From: Frateuria hangzhouensis | Lineage (GTDB): Bacteria > Pseudomonadota > Gammaproteobacteria > Xanthomonadales > Rhodanobacteraceae | Assembly: GCF_026410505.1 (NCBI RefSeq) | Contig: NZ_JAPMIU010000002.1 | Location: 248,001 to 312,000, forward strand | Length of the DNA stretch: 64,000 nt | Direction: 5' to 3' | Part shown: positions 55,890 through 63,938 of the stretch, in pieces | How the letters are laid out: the number at the start of each line of letters is the position of its first letter | Position numbering within the stretch: the stretch's first letter is position 1 | Position numbers and translations under genes: made by a program | Notes under the pieces: generated by a model | What the model was told of the DNA's origin: nothing | Database searches by the model: none | What the model saw: only the letters and a program-made list of their open reading frames with translations

Positions 55890-56174
55890 CCCGCCTGCAT
55901 CCTGCGGGAAACCTCGAAAGTTTTTTACGACGACCTGTAGGAGGGCGTCGGCGGAACGCGGCCGTGCGCGTTTCCGGCAGGGCGCCTTGGGCGCGACCGC
56001 GGCGCCCGACCAGCCGACCGGCCATCGCCGTGCCCCGCACGGCCCGGTCGCCCCCGGACGCGGAAACCCGCACCCGCAGGCCTCATCTGGCGGCCCCGCA
56101 CCCCGAAAGCTAGAATCGGGGGCTCCCCACACGTCGAATACATCAGGCGCCCCGTTGCGCCGCGGAGAAGCTTC

Positions 56175-58898
56175 ATGGATCAGTTCGATGACATCCTGAA
56201 CCAGGATCTCGACCCCACCGAAACCCGCGAGTGGGTCGAATCGCTCAATGCGGTCATCCAGCACGACGGCACCGAGCGGGCGCATTACCTGCTCGAGCGC
56301 ATGGTCGACTCCACGCGGCGCTCCGGCGGCTACCTGCCGTTCGATCCGACCACCGAATACGTCAATACCATCGCCCCCGCCAACGAGGCCAAGAGCCCGG
56401 GCGACGCGGCGATGGAATGGCGCATCCGCTCGCTGATCCGCTGGAACGCGATGGCGATGGTGGTGCGCGCCAACCGCAAGCCGGGCGAGCTGGGCGGACA
56501 TATTGCCAGCTTCGCTTCGTCCGCCACGCTTTACGACGTCGGCTTCAACCATTTCTGGCGCGCCCCCAGCGCCGAGCACCCGGGCGACCTGGTGTTCCAC
56601 CAGGGCCATTCCAGCCCCGGCATCTATGCCCGCTCCTTCCTCGAAGGGCGCATCGGCGAAGACCAGCTCGACCTGTTCCGCATGGAAGTGGTCGGCAAGG
56701 GCCGCGCCTTGTCCTCCTACCCGCACCCGTGGTTGATGCCCGACTACTGGCAGGTGCCGACGGTGTCGATGGGCCTGGGCCCGATCCAGGCCATCTACCA
56801 GGCGCAGTTCTGGAAGTACCTGGAGCATCGCGGCCTGATGCCCAAGACCGACCGCAAGATCTGGTGCTTCATGGGCGACGGCGAATGCGACGAGCCCGAG
56901 TCGCTCGGCGCGATCTCGCTGGCCGGCCGCGAAGGCCTGGACAACCTGGTGTTCGTGATCAACTGCAACCTGCAGCGCCTGGATGGCCCGGTGCGCGGCA
57001 ACGGCAAGATCATCCAGGAGCTGGAGGGCGTGTTCCGCGGCGCCGGCTGGAACGCGATCAAGGTGATCTGGGGCTCGTACTGGGATCCGCTCCTGGCGCG
57101 CGACAAGGACGGCGTGCTGCGCAAGCTGATGATGGAAACGCTCGATGGCGAGTACCAGGCCTGCAAGGCCTTCGGCGGCGCCTACACGCGCGAGCATTTC
57201 TTCGGCAAGTACCCGCAGACCCGCGAGATGGTCGCCAACCTGTCCGACGAGGACATCTGGCGCCTCAACCGCGGCGGCCACGATCCGCACAAGGTCTATG
57301 CCGCCTACCACGCGGCGTCGAACACCAAGGGCATGCCCACGGTGATCCTGGCCAAGACGGTCAAGGGCTACGGCATGGGCCTGGGTTCGGGCGAATCGCA
57401 GAACCCCACCCACCAGCAGAAGAAGCTGGACGAAGACGCCGTGCGCGCCTTCCGCGACCGCTTCAACATCCCGGTGGCGGACGACAAGCTCGCCGACGTG
57501 CCGTACTTCCACCCGGGCAAGGATTCGCCGGAAGCGGAGTACATGATGGAGCGTCGCCGCGCGCTCGGCGGCTCCCTGCCGCAGCGCCGGCGCAAGACCG
57601 ACGTCAAGCTGCAGGCGCCGGAACTGTCGGCGTTCGAACAGATCACCAAGGGCACCGGCGAGCGCGAGATCTCCACCACCATGGCGCTGGTGCGCGGCAT
57701 GAACCTGCTGCTGCGCGACAAGGCGATCGGCCCGCGCGTGGTACCGATCGTCGCCGACGAGGCGCGCACCTTCGGCATGGAGGGCATGTTCCGCCAGATC
57801 GGCATCTACGCGCCGTTCGGCCAGAAATACCGCCCGCAGGACGCCGACCAGTTGCTGTACTACCGCGAGGACCAGAAGGGGCAGGTGCTGCAGCAAGGCA
57901 TCAGCGAGGCCGGCGGCATGGCGTCGTGGATAGCCGCGGCCAGCAGCTACTCGATCAGCAACCAGCCGATGCTGCCGTTCTTCATCTACTACTCGATGTT
58001 CGGCTTCCAGCGCATCGGCGACCTGGCCTGGGCGGCCGGCGACATGCGCGCGCGCGGCTTCCTCATCGGCGGCACCTCCGGCCGCACTACCTTGAACGGC
58101 GAAGGCCTGCAGCACGAGGACGGCCAGTCGCACCTGCTCTCCGGCGTGATCCCGAACGTGAAGTCCTACGATCCGACGTTCTCCTACGAGATCGCGGTGA
58201 TCATGCAGGACGGCACCCGCCGCATGCTGCAGGAACAGGAGGACGTGTACTACTACATCACCGTGATGAACGAGAACTACCAGCACCCGGATCTGCCCAA
58301 GGGTTGCGAGGAAGGCATCATCAAGGGGATGTACCTGTTCCGGGATTCGGGATTGGGGAATCGGGAATCGGGTAAAGCCAAGGGCAAGAGCAAGGCACCG
58401 TGCGTGCAGTTGCTCGGCTCCGGCACCATCCTGCGCGAGGTGATCGCGGCGGCCGAGTTGCTGGAGAAGGATTTCGGCGTGGCCTCGGACATCTGGTCCT
58501 GCCCGAGCTTCAGCGAACTGCGCCGCGACGGCTTCGACGCCGAGCGCTGGAACCGCCTGCATCCGGAAGACAAGCCGCGGCTGCCGTACGTCACCGAACT
58601 GCTGCAGGGACGCGCCGGCCCCGCGATCGCCGCCACTGACTACGTGCGCGAGTTCGCCGACCAGATCCGCGCCTTCATGCCCGACGGCATGCGCTACACG
58701 GTGCTGGGAACCGACGGCTACGGCCGCTCGGATACCCGCGAGCACCTGCGCGGGTTCTTCGAGGTCGACCGCTACTGGATCGCCCACGCCGCGCTGGCCG
58801 CGCTGGCGAAGGACGGCCTGGTCAATGCCAAGGACGTGGCCCGCGCGATCAAGGAGTACAAGCTCGATCCGGAGAAGCCCAATCCGCTGACGGTCTGA
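56175..58898 (+). CDS. aceE: Pyruvate dehydrogenase E1 component (homodimeric type)
   Basis: AceE decarboxylates pyruvate and passes the acetyl group to the lipoyl domain of E2. The 907-residue protein is the single-chain gammaproteobacterial E1: ThDP/Mg motif FMGDGECDEPESLGAISLA with NLVFVINCNLQRLDGPVRGN (about 230-285), and the conserved FASSATLYDVGFNHFWRA and TSGRTTLNGEGLQHEDGQSH blocks. It is about 20 residues longer than E. coli AceE; residues about 723-733 (RDSGLGNRESG) and a following Lys-rich stretch derive from a repeat inserted in frame. aceF and lpd are not adjacent. Confidence 0.96.
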   Translation: MDQFDDILNQDLDPTETREWVESLNAVIQHDGTERAHYLLERMVDSTRRSGGYLPFDPTTEYVNTIAPANEAKSPGDAAMEWRIRSLIRWNAMAMVVRANRKPGELGGHIASFASSATLYDVGFNHFWRAPSAEHPGDLVFHQGHSSPGIYARSFLEGRIGEDQLDLFRMEVVGKGRALSSYPHPWLMPDYWQVPTVSMGLGPIQAIYQAQFWKYLEHRGLMPKTDRKIWCFMGDGECDEPESLGAISLAGREGLDNLVFVINCNLQRLDGPVRGNGKIIQELEGVFRGAGWNAIKVIWGSYWDPLLARDKDGVLRKLMMETLDGEYQACKAFGGAYTREHFFGKYPQTREMVANLSDEDIWRLNRGGHDPHKVYAAYHAASNTKGMPTVILAKTVKGYGMGLGSGESQNPTHQQKKLDEDAVRAFRDRFNIPVADDKLADVPYFHPGKDSPEAEYMMERRRALGGSLPQRRRKTDVKLQAPELSAFEQITKGTGEREISTTMALVRGMNLLLRDKAIGPRVVPIVADEARTFGMEGMFRQIGIYAPFGQKYRPQDADQLLYYREDQKGQVLQQGISEAGGMASWIAAASSYSISNQPMLPFFIYYSMFGFQRIGDLAWAAGDMRARGFLIGGTSGRTTLNGEGLQHEDGQSHLLSGVIPNVKSYDPTFSYEIAVIMQDGTRRMLQEQEDVYYYITVMNENYQHPDLPKGCEEGIIKGMYLFRDSGLGNRESGKAKGKSKAPCVQLLGSGTILREVIAAAELLEKDFGVASDIWSCPSFSELRRDGFDAERWNRLHPEDKPRLPYVTELLQGRAGPAIAATDYVREFADQIRAFMPDGMRYTVLGTDGYGRSDTREHLRGFFEVDRYWIAHAALAALAKDGLVNAKDVARAIKEYKLDPEKPNPLTV
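58341..58373 (+). repeat. GGGATTCGGGATT-type dispersed repeat inside aceE
   Basis: GGGATTC-GGGATT-GGGGAATC-GGGAATC-GGG is the wording of an intergenic repeat widespread in xanthomonads. Here it lies in frame within aceE, encoding RDSGLGNRESG at a position where E. coli AceE has a shorter linker of similar phase (after GIIKG-x-Y). The reading frame stays open through it. Confidence 0.75.
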
Positions 58899-59524
58899 TC
58901 GGCTCAAGGACTTTCTTCCTTCCGGGGAGGGTTGGGTTTTCGCCGGGCGGCTCCGGCGCGCTTTGCTCCCTCTCCCTCCGGGGAGGGGGTTGGGGTGAGG
59001 GGCCGGGGCTCGCGGGCTCCGCGGGGGCGTTGCTTTGTTTGTCGCTCTTTCGGAACCTTCCCGTGATTTGGCAGGGTGCGAAGAGCTTCCGATCGCCTGC
59101 GGCGCTCGGGTCACTTTCTTGCTGGCCCAAAGAAAGTAACCAAAGAAACGGCCTGGCGCGGCCCGGGGTGAGTAAAGAGCTAGATGCCTCCTCGCCTTGG
59201 CGGGATCGTCTCTTGCTCTTAGAGGAGCTGCCGCCGCTTTACCGCGGGCGCTCGGGAGCTGCAGCGAGGGAGCTGCGGCGAGGGAGGCATGCGTGCGCTT
59301 CAGCCCATCGTTAAGTCACCGGACATGAGCGACGAACGTGATCTGCCCGTCGTGCGTCAGCGCGGTGAACCACACACGACCAACAACCCTCCCTTGCCTC
59401 AGCTCCCGAGCGCCGCAGGCGATCGGAAGCTCTTCGCATCCAGCCAACCACGAAAGCGAACGCAGGCACGCAGCTCTTCGCCGGCCCGCCGGAAAAGCAC
59501 CCCGTGCGCGCCTACGCTCACCCG
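58899..59524. other. 626-bp repeat-rich intergenic region
   Basis: No gene is supportable. It holds GGGGAGGG-type purine runs at 58921-59003 (CCGGGGAGGG twice, a common xanthomonad intergenic repeat), the inverted-repeat-bounded element at 59077-59438, the inner hairpin ACTTTCTT-GCTGGCCCA-AAGAAAGT at about 59113-59137, and a 14-bp tandem (GAGCTGCAGCGAGG / GAGCTGCGGCGAGG) at about 59255-59282. Confidence 0.6.
59077..59438. mobile_element. Candidate non-autonomous element bounded by perfect 34-bp inverted repeats
   Basis: The left end (59077-59110, starting TGCGAAGAGCTTCCGATCGC) and right end (59405-59438, its exact reverse complement) match over all 34 bp and diverge on both sides. The 294-bp interior has no protein-like ORF but contains a strong hairpin and a tandem duplication. 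Terminal inverted repeats with a non-coding centre are MITE-like. No target-site duplication is obvious (GGG before, TCC after). Confidence 0.55.
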
Positions 59525-61126
59525 CTACTCGGACAACACCTGCTGGATCGCCTCCAGCCCGCGCCCGCGCGTCTCGATGCCGCGCCTGACCAGCAGCCAC
59601 GCCGCGAGCCCCATTGGCAAAGCGATCAGCAGCGCCGACAGCATGAAGTACTCGAACAGTCCGAGCACCCCCAGCAGCGCGCCGAGGATGCCGCCCAGTT
59701 TGGACCCTCCGGCGATCAACCCGGCGCCCGTGCTGCGCAGGTGCACGGGGTAGATTTCCGCCGCGTAGGGAATCAGCGTGGCGATCACTCCGCTGATGCT
59801 CAGGAGCAGCGCCACCGTGGCGGTCGTGGTAAGCGTGTCGGAACGCAGCTGCGTCCAACCGATTGCGAAGAACAGCAACAACGACGCGGCCGTCAGCGCG
59901 ATGAACAACACCAGCGTGCGGATGCTGCTCCAGCGCTGGTAGCAAGCCACCACCACGGCAATGCCGGGCAGGGCCAGGATCGCCGAGCGCGCCAGCAGCG
60001 CGGCGCTGGCCTGCGCATCGATGCCGAGCACGACCAGGTTGGCCGGCAACCACAGCAGGAAGCCGAAATTGGCCAGTCCCCATGCCACGGCGCAGACCAT
60101 CAAGCCCCAGGTGATCGCCGCATGGCGGCCGCGCAGCAGCTGGCGCATGCCGATCCGCTCCACACCGTGCGCGTGCGCCCCGGCCGGCACTGCCGCCGGC
60201 TCGCACACCGGCGGCCGGTTGCCGGAAAACTTCGACAGTACCGCGCGCGCCTGCTCCTCCAGCCCGGCCAGCGCCAGGAAGCGCGGCGATTCGGGAATGT
60301 AGCGGTTGAGCAACACGATCAGCGCGCCGGTCGGCAGGTTGAGCAGCCACAGCGCGCGCCAGCTGTAGGCCGGTTCGAACAGCGTCGCCGCGCCCGAGGC
60401 AAGCAGATAACCGGCCGACGTGCCGACGCCGCCGAGGGCCACCAGCAGCCAGCCGCGGTGCGCGGTGGGTATGGTCTCGGCCATCAGCGTGAAGGTGATC
60501 GGCAGCATGCCGCCGGCGGCCGCGCCCATCATGAAGCACATCACCAGGTTCCAGCCGAACGCCGGCATCGCGCCGCAGATCGATGTGCCCATGAACATCA
60601 GCGCCGACAGCAGGATCGTGGCGCGCCGCCCGAACAGGTCGCCCAGCCGCCCCCACACCACCGAGCCCACCGCGGTGCCGATGAGTGCCGCCAACGCCAG
60701 CAGCCCGCCGGTGGCGGCGCTGATACCGTATTCGGCCGACATGCCGGGCATGACGAAGCCGATCGTCGCCGGCTTCATCACGTCTACCGCCAGCGCCAGG
60801 GTCAATACGCCCACCAGTTTCCAGTGCTCGCGGTTGAGCGGCACGTGGTCGGCCACGTGGAACGGCAGCGGCGGCGCGTCGGCATGCCGCGCGCGGCGCA
60901 TCTGTGCCAGCCGCGGCATCAGTCCGTAACCGGCCAGCAACACGCCCAGCGGCACCAGCGCCATGCCGGACAGCATCAGGTTGTCCATCGGCATGCCGGC
61001 GAGCCGGTAGTGCATCGGCGCGGCCATCGCCAGCATCGGCAGGTGCGCCAGCACGCCCGCCACCACGCAGGCGCAGCCGGACCAGAAGGCGAGCGGGTGA
61101 TGAAAGGTGACGCTCGTGGAGGGCAT
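59525..61126 (-). CDS. MFS transporter with N-terminal hydrophobic extension
   Basis: A 533-residue major facilitator of the sugar/organic-acid porter type. The MFS core starts near residue 105 (LVGVLTLALAVDVMKPATIGF) and contains GRLGDLFGRRATILLS (the loop 2-3 signature), MAETIPTAHRGWLLV, WRALWLLNLPTGALIVLLNR, PESPRFLALAG and PYAAEIYPVHLRSTGAGLIAG. Before the core there are about 100 residues with two extra hydrophobic segments (SGCACVVAGVLAHLPMLAMA; LMLSGMALVPLGVLLAGYG), unusual for a 12-helix MFS protein. The substrate is unknown. Confidence 0.88.
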   Translation of the reverse strand: MPSTSVTFHHPLAFWSGCACVVAGVLAHLPMLAMAAPMHYRLAGMPMDNLMLSGMALVPLGVLLAGYGLMPRLAQMRRARHADAPPLPFHVADHVPLNREHWKLVGVLTLALAVDVMKPATIGFVMPGMSAEYGISAATGGLLALAALIGTAVGSVVWGRLGDLFGRRATILLSALMFMGTSICGAMPAFGWNLVMCFMMGAAAGGMLPITFTLMAETIPTAHRGWLLVALGGVGTSAGYLLASGAATLFEPAYSWRALWLLNLPTGALIVLLNRYIPESPRFLALAGLEEQARAVLSKFSGNRPPVCEPAAVPAGAHAHGVERIGMRQLLRGRHAAITWGLMVCAVAWGLANFGFLLWLPANLVVLGIDAQASAALLARSAILALPGIAVVVACYQRWSSIRTLVLFIALTAASLLLFFAIGWTQLRSDTLTTTATVALLLSISGVIATLIPYAAEIYPVHLRSTGAGLIAGGSKLGGILGALLGVLGLFEYFMLSALLIALPMGLAAWLLVRRGIETRGRGLEAIQQVLSE

Positions 61127-61376
61127 GCCGGCGAAAGTGGAGGCGAAGGCTGAAGCTTACCTGCGTGCGGCACGGGATTTGCGCCCTTGCCCGGCGTCGG
61201 CGGCGTCGTTCGCCGGCCACGCGGACGTCCGAGGTTCCGGTTCCGCGCGAGCTCGCCCCTCCCCGGCCGAAAGAGCCGCTGGGGGGGGGATCGTGGCGAA
61301 AGTGAACACGCCTTTCGCGCCGTGCGCACGAAGGGCTGCCGATACTGCGCGTCCAGGCAGCCACACGCAGGTTTTC

Positions 61377-61601
61377 ATGATCCAGCGCATGCAGGGCGCC
61401 GCCGCTGGCGCGCCGACATCCCCTTCCGGCCAGAGTCACCCGGGCGGTTCGCCCAACGGGCCGCCCGGCGAGCCGGAACATCCGCAACAGGACCCGGCGC
61501 CGCAGCGACCGCGCGATCCGGTGGACCCGGGCCGGCCGCAACAGCCGGAGTTGCCGCCGATCGATCCGCACACGCCAACCTTGCCCGAGCCGAACATGTA
61601 A
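61377..61601 (+). CDS. Small proline-rich hypothetical protein
   Basis: A 74-residue ORF starting at ATG 61377. After MIQRMQGAAAGA it is almost entirely proline, glutamine, glycine and aspartate (PGEPEHPQQDPAPQRPRDP, PELPPIDPHTPTLPEPN), so it would be disordered. Weak support: GCAGG before the start, a stop just before a hairpin, and similar small P-rich ORFs being common in this order. In GC-rich DNA such composition can arise by chance, so this stays tentative. Confidence 0.45.
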   Translation: MIQRMQGAAAGAPTSPSGQSHPGGSPNGPPGEPEHPQQDPAPQRPRDPVDPGRPQQPELPPIDPHTPTLPEPNM

Positions 61602-61604
61602 AAA

Positions 61605-61631
61605 CGCGGACGCCGCTGGCGGGCGTCCGCG
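61605..61631 (-). terminator. Intrinsic terminator for the minus-strand DUF883-like gene
   Basis: CGCGGACGCC - seven-base loop - GGCGTCCGCG, a 10-bp perfect stem. On the minus strand it is followed by TTTTAC, giving an intrinsic-terminator shape for the gene ending at 61692. On the plus strand there is no T tract. Confidence 0.7.
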
Positions 61632-61642
61632 CAAGGAATCAT

Positions 61643-61677
61643 CGAGGCCCCCTCGCCCCAACGGCAGAGGGGCCTCG
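61643..61677. terminator. Second hairpin (CGAGGCCCC ... GGGGCCTCG)
   Basis: A 9-bp stem CGAGGCCCC/GGGGCCTCG with a further CTC/GAG pairing inside, between the DUF883-like gene and the terminator. It could reinforce termination; no T tract follows on either strand. Confidence 0.45.
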
Positions 61678-61691
61678 GGTGTTCGTACGAG

Positions 61692-62024
61692 TCAGTCCTC
61701 GTCGCTGCGCAGCAGTTTGCGCAACAGCAGGAACGCGCCAACGGTGCCGGCCACCACGGCGACCGTGGCCACCGGATGGCGGCTGGCATGGCGGCGCACG
61801 CGGCGGTACTGGTAGCTCGCCTCGTCGGCCAGGTCCTCGGCCGCGTGCGAAAGCTGCCTGCCGTAGCCGCTGGTGCGGCGGCCGAGGCGGCCGGTGATGC
61901 GGCGGCCGCGCTCGATCAGGTCGTTGGCGGTGTCGGCCGTGCCGTTGGCATACTGGCGCACGCGATCGCGTACGCGTTCGCTGGCGCCATCGAAGCGCTG
62001 CTCGATATCGCGGTGTCGGTTCAT
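61692..62024 (-). CDS. DUF883/ElaB-YqjD-like membrane-anchored protein
   Basis: A 110-residue protein with the plan of the ElaB/YqjD/DUF883 family: a charged helical N-terminal part (MNRHRDIEQRFDGASERVRD; YANGTADTANDLIERGRRI) and a single C-terminal membrane helix (HPVATVAVVAGTVGAFLLLRKLL) preceded by the basic RRVRRHASRHP. YqjD-type proteins associate with ribosomes at the membrane in stationary phase. The ATG 62024 follows AGGAGGC and is chosen over 62063. Similarity is by architecture; the exact family is uncertain. Confidence 0.72.
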   Translation of the reverse strand: MNRHRDIEQRFDGASERVRDRVRQYANGTADTANDLIERGRRITGRLGRRTSGYGRQLSHAAEDLADEASYQYRRVRRHASRHPVATVAVVAGTVGAFLLLRKLLRSDED

Positions 62025-62113
62025 GATGCCTCCTGTGCGTCGAGGCCCCAGCCTGACCGCCACGGCGTGAGCGATGCGTCGAAACGCGGCGCGCGATTCA
62101 GGCGTACCTCACG

Positions 62114-62782
62114 CTAACCGAGCGCGTAGTCGCCGCCGCGCTCGAGCGCGCGCCGATAGGCCGGGCGCGCGTGGATGCGCTCGAGCCACGACTGCAGCCG
62201 CGGCCGGCTGCCGTCTAGGCCGCCGCGTGCGGTGGCCGCTTCCAGCGGAAAGCTCAGCGCGATATCGGCCACGCTGAACTGCGTGCCGGCGAACCAATCC
62301 TGCTTGCCGAGCTCGCCTTCCAGGTAATCCAGGTGCAGCGCGATCTGCGGATCGACGAAGGCGCGCTGTACCTTGGCCGCGATTGCCCGCGCCACCGGGC
62401 GGACGAAAAACGGCGCGGGTGCGCTGGCCACGCGTCGGAATACCAGCTTGAGCAGCAGCGGCGGCATCGCCGAACCTTCGGCGTAATGCAGCCAGTAGCT
62501 GCAACGGCGGCGTGCGGCGGTGCCGTGGGCGGGCATCAGCGTACCCGCGCCGTAGGTATCGCCGAGGTACTCGATGATCGCGCCGGACTCGGCCAGCACG
62601 AGCTCGCCGTCGACGAGCACCGGCGCCTTGCCCAGCGGATGGAGCGCCCGCAGCGCCGGCGGCGCCAGCAGGGTCTTGGGATCGCGCCGGTAGTGTTCGA
62701 TGCGGTAGTCGAGCCCGAGCTCCTCCAGCAGCCAGAGGATGCGCTGGGAGCGCGAGTTGTCGAGATGGTGGACGGTGATCAT
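62114..62782 (-). CDS. Glutathione S-transferase family protein
   Basis: A 222-residue GST. The thioredoxin-like N-terminal domain (MITVHHLDNSRSQRILWLLEELGLDYRIEHY) has the Ser-x-R-S-Q-R variant of the active-site region, then the glutathione-contact cis-Pro loop GKAPVLVDGELVLAESGAIIEYL. The C-terminal helical domain ends with FSVADIALSFPLEAA (N-capping motif). Substrate is unknown. It lies 89 bp upstream of the DUF883-like gene on the same strand. Confidence 0.9.
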   Translation of the reverse strand: MITVHHLDNSRSQRILWLLEELGLDYRIEHYRRDPKTLLAPPALRALHPLGKAPVLVDGELVLAESGAIIEYLGDTYGAGTLMPAHGTAARRRCSYWLHYAEGSAMPPLLLKLVFRRVASAPAPFFVRPVARAIAAKVQRAFVDPQIALHLDYLEGELGKQDWFAGTQFSVADIALSFPLEAATARGGLDGSRPRLQSWLERIHARPAYRRALERGGDYALG

Positions 62783-62905
62783 CCGGCCATCTGAGCGGAT
62801 CGGCGTCAGCGGCGCAAGCGCGAGGCGGTCCGGCGGCCGATAGCTTCGACGACCGCGTCGAGAAGCGGAAGGCGGTCAGGCGGGTGGCGGCTTGCCGCGT
62901 CCCCT

Positions 62906-62978
62906 GTAGCAGCCCGCTTGCGGGCGATGCTCTTCGCTCGGCGTGGACGAAACGCATCGCCCGCAAGCGGGCTTCCAC
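62906..62978. repeat. Family A palindromic repeat, full form with compensatory changes
   Basis: GTAGCAGCCCGCTTGCGGGC - GATGCTCTTC - centre - ACGCATC - GCCCGCAAGCGGGCTTCCAC. Relative to the other copies, CCCAC/GTGGG has become CCCGC/GCGGG on both sides, so the pairing is preserved by compensatory changes. Between the GST and arginine-deiminase-like genes. Confidence 0.85.
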
Positions 62979-62993
62979 AAGTTGCCCTCGGCG

Positions 62994-63911
62994 TCAGAAG
63001 ATTTCGGCGACGCAGCACCGCAGGCTGCCGCCGGCCTTCTCGATTTCGTCCAGCTCGACCGCGCCGATGCGGAAACCCCAACCGGCCAGCGCCTGGCGCT
63101 GCGGCTCGGTCAGCGCCGTCGCCGCCGCCGTGCTCATCCATACCCGATCGTCGGCCAGCGCGATCGCGTTGCCGGCGAAGGCCCGTTTCTGCGCCGGCGT
63201 AAGCCGCAGCGCACGCTCGCCATAGGCGGTAGCGATCGCCCGCGGCACCGCCGGGTCGGCGAAGCCGTCCGGCGCCACGATCGCCGCGCGGCCGGCCAGC
63301 AGCGCCAGCACCACATTGGTGTGGTATTCGCCCGCGGCGAGTGGAAAACAGAATGTCAGGCGCAAGCCGAATGCCTCGTGCATGGCGCGTGCGCCGGTCT
63401 CGTCGCAACGCTCGGACAGGCCGCAGTAGCCGACGCCGCGGGCGCGGTCGATCACCAGCGCGCCGGTGAGCTCGGCCACGCAGTCGTCGCGGCCGGACAG
63501 GTCGACTTCCTCGTAGCCGAGCACCTGGGCGAAGAACCCGCGCACGTCGCGCCGGGCCGCCTCGCGCTGCCGTACCGCGTGGCGCATGCGGCCCACCACC
63601 AGCCGGCCGGGCGCGGTGGCGAACACGTTGTTGGGAAACACCGCGTCGGGCGTGCTGGCGTCGCCCGGGAAGGTGACCACCGGGCAATCGGCGCGCAACG
63701 CCTGCGCCAGCGCCGCGTGCTGGGCCAGCGCGCGCAGCGGGTCGACGCTGTCGGCCAGGTCCATGTAGCGGTTGTCGCTGGCCGATTCGGCAGCCAGCGC
63801 GAACTCCGCTGGCGCCAGCAGGAAAGCCGCGCGCGCCGTGGCGCGGGCACCCGGCAGCGGCGACAATGCGGCAAAGGCCTCGAGGAAGGCGTCGGGCGAG
63901 GTGGTGATCAC
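62994..63911 (-). CDS. Arginine-deiminase-family hydrolase (amidinotransferase/DDAH-like)
   Basis: A 305-residue pentein-fold enzyme. Motifs are the N-terminal MITTSPDAFLEAF, SDNRYMDLADSVDPLRA, the substrate-binding PDAVFPNNVFA (about 89-99), SGRDDCVAELTGALVIDR, the catalytic His in AGEYHTNVVLALL and the nucleophile cysteine pair in GGSLRCCVAEIF at the very C-terminus. Such enzymes act on guanidino or ureido compounds (arginine, citrulline, dimethylarginine). Close homologues are annotated as arginine-deiminase-related or CtlX-type citrulline hydrolases; I cannot separate these. Confidence 0.88.
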   Translation of the reverse strand: MITTSPDAFLEAFAALSPLPGARATARAAFLLAPAEFALAAESASDNRYMDLADSVDPLRALAQHAALAQALRADCPVVTFPGDASTPDAVFPNNVFATAPGRLVVGRMRHAVRQREAARRDVRGFFAQVLGYEEVDLSGRDDCVAELTGALVIDRARGVGYCGLSERCDETGARAMHEAFGLRLTFCFPLAAGEYHTNVVLALLAGRAAIVAPDGFADPAVPRAIATAYGERALRLTPAQKRAFAGNAIALADDRVWMSTAAATALTEPQRQALAGWGFRIGAVELDEIEKAGGSLRCCVAEIF

Positions 63912-63938
63912 GGCAGGCTCCTGGCAGCACCGGCCATG

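Noticed and set aside
59289-59753. A plus-strand ORF of about 154 codons overlapping the MFS gene 3' end.
   Set aside because: It crosses the inverted-repeat element and runs antisense to the transporter, with no coherent protein features.
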